DNA from: Krasilnikoviella flava
Lineage (GTDB): Bacteria > Actinomycetota > Actinomycetes > Actinomycetales > Cellulomonadaceae
Direction: 5' to 3'
DNA: 64,000 nt
Assembly: GCF_900167525.1 (NCBI RefSeq)
Contig: NZ_FUZQ01000001.1
Coordinates: 620,001 to 684,000, forward strand
Positions 61,301-64,000 of the stretch are shown here, one piece after another. Below the pieces are notes generated by a model. The model was given only the letters and a program-made list of their open reading frames with translations. It was not told the DNA's origin and made no database searches. Positions within the stretch are counted from its first letter, which is position 1; every line of letters starts with the position of its first letter. The translations under genes were made by a program, and so were the position numbers.

Positions 61301-61647
61301 GCAGCGAGCTCGACCGGCGCAGCCTTCGCAGACGCGCGCAGGGAGGAGAGCGACGCGACGCCGTCCGCCGTCAGCGGGGCGCCGGAGTTGGCGGCGACAA
61401 GCGTCGCGACGCCGCGCGGGTCGTCGTCGAGCTCGGTGAGGCGCAGCAGCAGGCGGCCCGGCTCCCCCGCGCGCGCGGCCGCGTCCGCGGCGTTCTGGGC
61501 GAGCTCGACGACCACGCGGTCGCGGTAGTAACCGCGGGCGTGGTCCTCCTCCGCGTTCGCGTCCTCCCGGAAGCGCGTGCCCGACCCGAGCCACGCCTCC
61601 GTGACCGCGTGCCGCAGGGCCGCGGTCCCGAAGACGTCGCCCGTCAC
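58372..61647 (-). CDS. Sacsin N-terminal/Hsp90-like ATPase-domain protein, 1091 residues
   Basis: The first 230 residues form a GHKL ATPase of the sacsin/Hsp90 type. RVVVELAQNAADAA (about 44-57) carries the Glu and Asn that bind ATP and magnesium, and EVGRFGVGFAAVRSVADEVTV (about 140-160) is the glycine-rich lid. The remaining 860 residues are Ala/Val/Asp-rich and resemble no domain I know; some segments look like repeated beta-alpha units. Residues 106-136 are a Pro-Val-Glu repeat made by a palindrome-derived DNA insertion. The GTG at 61647 overlaps the DUF3027 stop by four bases. It is the last gene of the cspA operon. A chaperone-like role is inferred only from the ATPase type. Confidence 0.85.
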   Translation of the reverse strand: MTGDVFGTAALRHAVTEAWLGSGTRFREDANAEEDHARGYYRDRVVVELAQNAADAAARAGEPGRLLLRLTELDDDPRGVATLVAANSGAPLTADGVASLSSLRASAKAAPVELAAPVEPISPVEPISPVGPVETPAPGEVGRFGVGFAAVRSVADEVTVRSSTGGVRFSLAATRDLLDDVAPDGSALRDAVAGRGDDLPVLRLPFAAPALGEGPDGSDAGTDAAGLDADGFETVVELVLRDADAVASVRAQLAAVDDALLLALPALASVTVEDLGTRALADVGDRWAVLRRSGAVTEDETADLPLEQRRARWSVAWAVRRDEAAEVGEAGVLRAPTPTDVPLSFPALLVASFPVDPGRRRVLPGPLTDRLAVEAGRAYADLLTAVAPARGADVLALVPGGMPTGDLDAAVRDAALDALRSAPLLPAPRAAGEPDDEPVTAAVAPADATVLVGAAGDDPRLVGVLAGVVPGLVALTTAQQGVARRLGATPTTLSDVVADLPGGLPATRWYALCDALEPHAADPGVLEALAGARVPLADGRTASGVRGTVVLPEDDDDPALAAVARTLGVRVVHPDAAHPLLVRAGASSTSPRALLDDAGVRALALAASEALLDGAPDVPETGVLGSPTLVGPVDEGPREVVQNVLALARLAHAGGGQDFPFWLGELPVPTEDGWRPAREAVLPGSWAAGAMPGLAPVTRAAVAYYPAPLLVALGVRADVDTYRVTDVLTPDPADPEGEHGTDDPAGWLPGWDDYLRFLADRVGPGVDVADVEAVADLDAVDDDAPDAGPDVGPDGERDDTVHDDAVREDPWAGVLAALVADPDARRALVTPVAGAPSYTAWWLRDRLGAPFAAHDGVPLLPPAPPAVAALDPEARRALGVVDGLDRLDPQDWPAALDRLPGVGTSVPLPVALGVWRGIAGLAVRLAPAARAAALDPLPDRLPALDASDVVVRRADDVEVAGTARWAVLGAVLPVPEAEVGAVADLLDLPVVGEDGLPAPDGPGRERPLDERVAALDARLPAVWFEHGRLSVAGSPVPWWVDADGRAHATDRAGLAAALADVLGRPDRAALLATVLAAPERAAELWVTTAWG
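61240..61330. repeat. Palindrome core plus tandem GGCTCGACCGGCGAGAT repeats inside the ATPase gene
   Basis: GGTCTCGACAGGCCCG is followed by tandem 18-base units built on GCTCGACCGGCGAGAT and a degenerate pair on GCTCGACCGGCGCAGC. All are in frame and read on the minus strand as VELAAPVEPISPVEPISPVG. The insertion lies between the ATP-binding helix and the glycine-rich lid. Confidence 0.8.
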
Positions 61648-62555
61648 TCGGCGTCGGGGCGCTCGGGAGCGGCGTCCGCCTCCGCGGCGTCGGTCGTGCC
61701 GGCGCGGGCCGCGTCGGTGTCGGTCGCGTCGGCACCCGTGCGGGCCCGCGCGCCGCGCGGCTCGACCGTGACGGCCTCCACCCGGAGCTCGTCGATGAGC
61801 GGCGCGTCGGCCGGCCAGTCGCTCGGCGGGTGCGGGGCGTCCGTCTCGGAGTGCGCGCCGCAGCCGTGGTCCAGCGACACGACCTTGCCGTCGTCGGGCG
61901 ACCACGCGTTGGCGCAGACGCCGAAGAGCTGGCCGAGCGGACCCTGCAGCGGCACCAGGAAGCCGCAGGTGGTGCACTCGGCCGGCGACGCGACCGCCCC
62001 CGGCGCCGTCGGGCCGCGCGACCCGCGGTACCAGCGCTCGGCGGCCTCGTCACGGCCCTGGGGCGACAGCACGCGCTCGCGCGCGAGGGCGAGCTCGTCG
62101 ATCGCGACGGAGTCGAGCTCCTCGTCGCCCGTGGCCTTCCAGCCGGGCTCGAGGCGCGGGTCGTCGGCGCGGAAGGGCAGCGTGTCCCCCGGGCCGACGT
62201 CGCCGGGGCGCAGGCGCTCCGACCACGGCAGCCAGGCCGGGGCGAGCAGCGCGTCGTCGCCGGGCAGCAGCTCGACCTCGCACACCGTGGCGACCCGCCC
62301 GCGCGGCACGCGCGCCAGCGTCACGGTCCAGTGCCAGCCGCGGTAGCCGGGCATGGTCGCGGCGAACCGGTGGGACATGAGGCGCTCGCCCTCGGCGACC
62401 GTCCCCAGGTGCTCGCCCACGTCCGACGGCGAGGACGCGCCTTCCTGGGCGGCCTCGCGCGCCTGGTCGACCGCGCCGAGCAGCACGGCGTCCTTGCGCG
62501 CGCGGGAGCTGACCCGCGTCGTGCGTGCGGGGGCGTCAGCGGCAGCGGTCACCAT
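61644..62555 (-). CDS. DUF3027 protein
   Basis: A 303-residue protein of the actinobacterial DUF3027 family. The core is at about 20-250: VDQAREAAQEGASSPSDVGEHLG, HRFAATMPGYRGWHWTVTLARV and VCEVELLPGDDALLAPAWLPWSERLRPGD. Then comes ECTTCGFLVPLQGPLGQLFGVCANAWSPDDG, whose four cysteines (CTTC, C, and C in DHGCGAHSE) could bind zinc. The last 50 residues are disordered. It lies 73 bases after the cold-shock gene and overlaps the Hsp90-like gene, an arrangement I recall as common in actinobacteria. Function unknown; a nucleic-acid or ribosome link is suggested by the cold-shock partner. Confidence 0.9.
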   Translation of the reverse strand: MVTAAADAPARTTRVSSRARKDAVLLGAVDQAREAAQEGASSPSDVGEHLGTVAEGERLMSHRFAATMPGYRGWHWTVTLARVPRGRVATVCEVELLPGDDALLAPAWLPWSERLRPGDVGPGDTLPFRADDPRLEPGWKATGDEELDSVAIDELALARERVLSPQGRDEAAERWYRGSRGPTAPGAVASPAECTTCGFLVPLQGPLGQLFGVCANAWSPDDGKVVSLDHGCGAHSETDAPHPPSDWPADAPLIDELRVEAVTVEPRGARARTGADATDTDAARAGTTDAAEADAAPERPDAE

Positions 62556-62628
62556 GTCGTCGTCCTCTTCGTACTCGTCATGTCCTCGTCTCGGGCCCTC
62601 GGTCCGGGCGTGGTCGGCGGCCGGAGCG

Positions 62629-63012
62629 TCAGGAGTCGAGGTCGTCCGCGACCGCGCGCAGCAGCGTCGCGACGCGCTTGCCCGCCGTGGCGTCCGGGTA
62701 CTTGCCACGCTTCAGCTGGTCGCCCACGCGGTCGAGCACCGTGATGAGGTCCTCGACGATGCCGGCCATCTCGGACGGCGCCTTGCGCTTCGCCTTCGCC
62801 ACCGACGGCGCAGGGTCGAGCAGCGTGACGGACAGCGCGGACGGGCCGCGGCGGCCGTCGGCCACGCCGAACTCGACTCGCGCGCCGGGCTTGATGCCCG
62901 CCACGTCCGTCGGCAGCGCGGAGGCGTGCAGGAAGATCTCCCCACCGTCCTCGCTGGCGATGAAGCCGAAACCGCGCTCCGCGTCGTACCACTTGACCTT
63001 GCCGGTGGGCAC
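62629..63012 (-). CDS. Cold-shock domain protein with a helical C-terminal extension
   Basis: A 127-residue protein. The cold-shock domain (residues 1-65) has both RNP motifs, KWYDAERGFGFI and GEIFLHASAL in place of the usual VFVH. The extra 60 residues (about 66-127) form a predicted amphipathic helical tail (AGIVEDLITVLDRVGDQLKRGKY). Ordinary Csp proteins end at about 67 residues. GTG 63012 has AGAGG five bases upstream; the frame continues 29 codons without a better start. A near-palindrome at 63077-63099 and a TAGCCT -10 near 63116 suggest a structured leader of about 95 bases, as in other cold-shock genes. Confidence 0.9.
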   Translation of the reverse strand: MPTGKVKWYDAERGFGFIASEDGGEIFLHASALPTDVAGIKPGARVEFGVADGRRGPSALSVTLLDPAPSVAKAKRKAPSEMAGIVEDLITVLDRVGDQLKRGKYPDATAGKRVATLLRAVADDLDS

Positions 63013-63115
63013 CTGGACCTCTTCGTGCTCGTCGTCGACTGCGGCCCGCGCCGGTGCGCGGAGCCGGGTCCGGCCGGTGCCCGGGCGCGCGCCCGGCACG
63101 CGGCCAGAGGCTCAG

Positions 63116-63121
63116 GCTACC
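63116..63121 (-). promoter_or_regulatory. Candidate -10 of the cspA - DUF3027 - ATPase operon
   Basis: TAGCCT on the minus strand, about 100 bases before the cold-shock start; the leader contains the near-palindrome at 63077-63099 (GTGCC...GGCAC). Positions 63122-63244 show nothing else I can assign. Confidence 0.4.
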
Positions 63122-63244
63122 GGCCGGTGCGGCCCGGTGCCGCATCGGTCCGGGTCCGGGGTCCGCCGCTCGCGCCGAACTGGCGGCCGACGGCGTTCTC
63201 GCCTGTGGTGACCCCCCGCAGCGCCACCCGCCTGTTCCGCCGGG

Positions 63245-63958
63245 TCAGTCGATGCCGAGGTCGGCGGCGAGGCGGTGCACGACGGCGTCGTACCACTGCC
63301 CCGGGTCGGTGACGGAGCCGACGAGGTGGCCGAAGAGCTCGAACGACACGGTGCCGAACAGCGTGGTCCAGGCCATGAGCGCGCGGGCCACGACCTCCGT
63401 CGGAGCGTCCGCCACGATCCCCCGCGCGGCGACGAACTCCCGCGCCGGGCCCACGAGCGCGGTCGCGTCAGGGGCCCCGGCCGGGGCGGCTCGCGGGACG
63501 GCGCCGGCCCGGTACGCGTGCGCCACGACCGCCACCAGCACGCGCACCACCCGGGTGGCCGGGTCGACGGTGTCGCGCGGCGCCGCGTACCCGGGCACGG
63601 GCGTGCCGTAGAGCAGGCCGAGCTCGGCGGGGTGCGCCACCGCCCACGACCGCAGCGCCCGGCAGGCGGCGAGCCAGCGGGCGGCGACGTCGTCACGGTC
63701 GGCGACCGCGGCGTCGGCCTCCTCGACGGCGGCGCCCAGCTCGTCGTAGCACTCGACGATCAGGGCGGTGAGGAGCGCGTCGCGGCTCGGGACGTACCGG
63801 TACACGGCAGACGAGACCATCCCGACGTCGCGGGCGACGGCGCGCAGGGACAGGGCGGCGGGCCCGTCCGTCGCGAGGCGGGCGCGGGCGGCGGCGCGGA
63901 TCTCGCGGGTGAGCGTCTCGCGGGCGAGGGCGCGGGCGGTGCGGGGGGCGTCGGCCAT
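63245..63958 (-). CDS. TetR/AcrR-family regulator (WHG-type C-terminal domain)
   Basis: A 237-residue repressor. The N-terminal helix-turn-helix is at about 18-65 (LSLRAVARDVGMVSSAVYRYVPSRDALLTALI). The C-terminal domain has the WLAACRALRSWAVAHPAELGLLYGTPVPGY pattern of the TetR_C_13/WHG type, with WTTLFGTVSFELFGHL near the end. Such regulators bind small ligands; the target is unknown because the gene it would face lies beyond the window. ATG 63958 has no strong ribosome site. The last 42 bases of the window hold no gene. Confidence 0.93.
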   Translation of the reverse strand: MADAPRTARALARETLTREIRAAARARLATDGPAALSLRAVARDVGMVSSAVYRYVPSRDALLTALIVECYDELGAAVEEADAAVADRDDVAARWLAACRALRSWAVAHPAELGLLYGTPVPGYAAPRDTVDPATRVVRVLVAVVAHAYRAGAVPRAAPAGAPDATALVGPAREFVAARGIVADAPTEVVARALMAWTTLFGTVSFELFGHLVGSVTDPGQWYDAVVHRLAADLGID

Positions 63959-64000
63959 GCGGCTCAGCCTGGCACGCGAGAGCAGCGATCACCAAAAAGA

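Noticed and set aside
58507-62346. A very long open frame (over 1200 codons) on the plus strand opposite the Hsp90-like ATPase and DUF3027 genes
   Set aside because: Such frames arise in DNA above 70 percent GC as mirror images of real genes. The amino acid content is Arg, His and Val heavy with no domain, and the minus-strand products have recognisable motifs.

Overview
The window is very GC-rich, gene-dense DNA with many GTG starts, frequent 1-4 bp start/stop overlaps, several probable leaderless genes and an actinobacterial gene set: an ECF41 sigma factor, a DtxR-type regulator, a DUF3027 gene beside a cold-shock gene, DUF2530, LCP and NlpC/P60 wall proteins, and c-di-AMP (ydaO-type) riboswitches. 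It is most likely chromosome of a Micrococcales actinomycete of the Cellulomonas/Cellulosimicrobium/Promicromonospora kind. The genus is inference. I see no rRNA, tRNA, phage, insertion sequence or CRISPR array.

Layout. (1) 0-8.1 kb: a minus-strand uptake and degradation operon for pectin-derived oligosaccharides: two LplB/LplC-type permeases, a DUF624 protein, two paralogous binding lipoproteins, a cytosolic GH28 and a small membrane protein. The tail of an unidentified plus-strand gene lies at the left edge. (2) 8.3-18.5 kb: folA and thyA, an FAD oxidoreductase, an ECF41 sigma factor with an NAD(P)-binding partner, a translationally coupled OsmC/EcsC-like/SRPBCC trio, a class Ic aspartate aminotransferase, and a membrane protein with a low-complexity tail. 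(3) 18.6-24.3 kb: an ehuBCDA-like polar-solute ABC transporter, its divergent GntR regulator and a serine hydrolase. (4) 24.4-34.8 kb: a DrrAB-type exporter, a double universal stress protein, two NlpC/P60 hydrolases each behind a c-di-AMP riboswitch, a DtxR regulator, serC, an MHYT sensor, an MFS exporter and an orphan. (5) 34.9-57.8 kb: a large surface-glycopolymer locus. It holds an LCP ligase, glycosyltransferases, nucleotide-sugar enzymes (Ugd, WecB, WecC), a Wzm/Wzt-type exporter, a DUF6270-sulfotransferase fusion, a hexapeptide acyltransferase, an alpha/beta-hydrolase-like protein, a TagF-like polymerase and an initiating sugar transferase. A purine permease interrupts it. (6) 58-64 kb: DUF2530, then a minus-strand operon cspA - DUF3027 - Hsp90/sacsin-like ATPase, and a TetR regulator.

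How the parts work together. The first operon imports and trims oligogalacturonides inside the cell. The glycopolymer locus can make UDP-GlcA and UDP-ManNAcA, start a lipid-linked polymer, add glycerol-phosphate-type units, sulfate or acylate it, export it and attach it to the wall. The NlpC/P60 pair is wired to c-di-AMP and possibly to an MtrA-like response regulator. The ECF41 sigma factor appears to control two oxidoreductases through near-identical promoters. A family of short palindromes (core TCGACAGGC or TCGACAAGC) lies both between genes and inside coding sequences, where it adds short peptide insertions.
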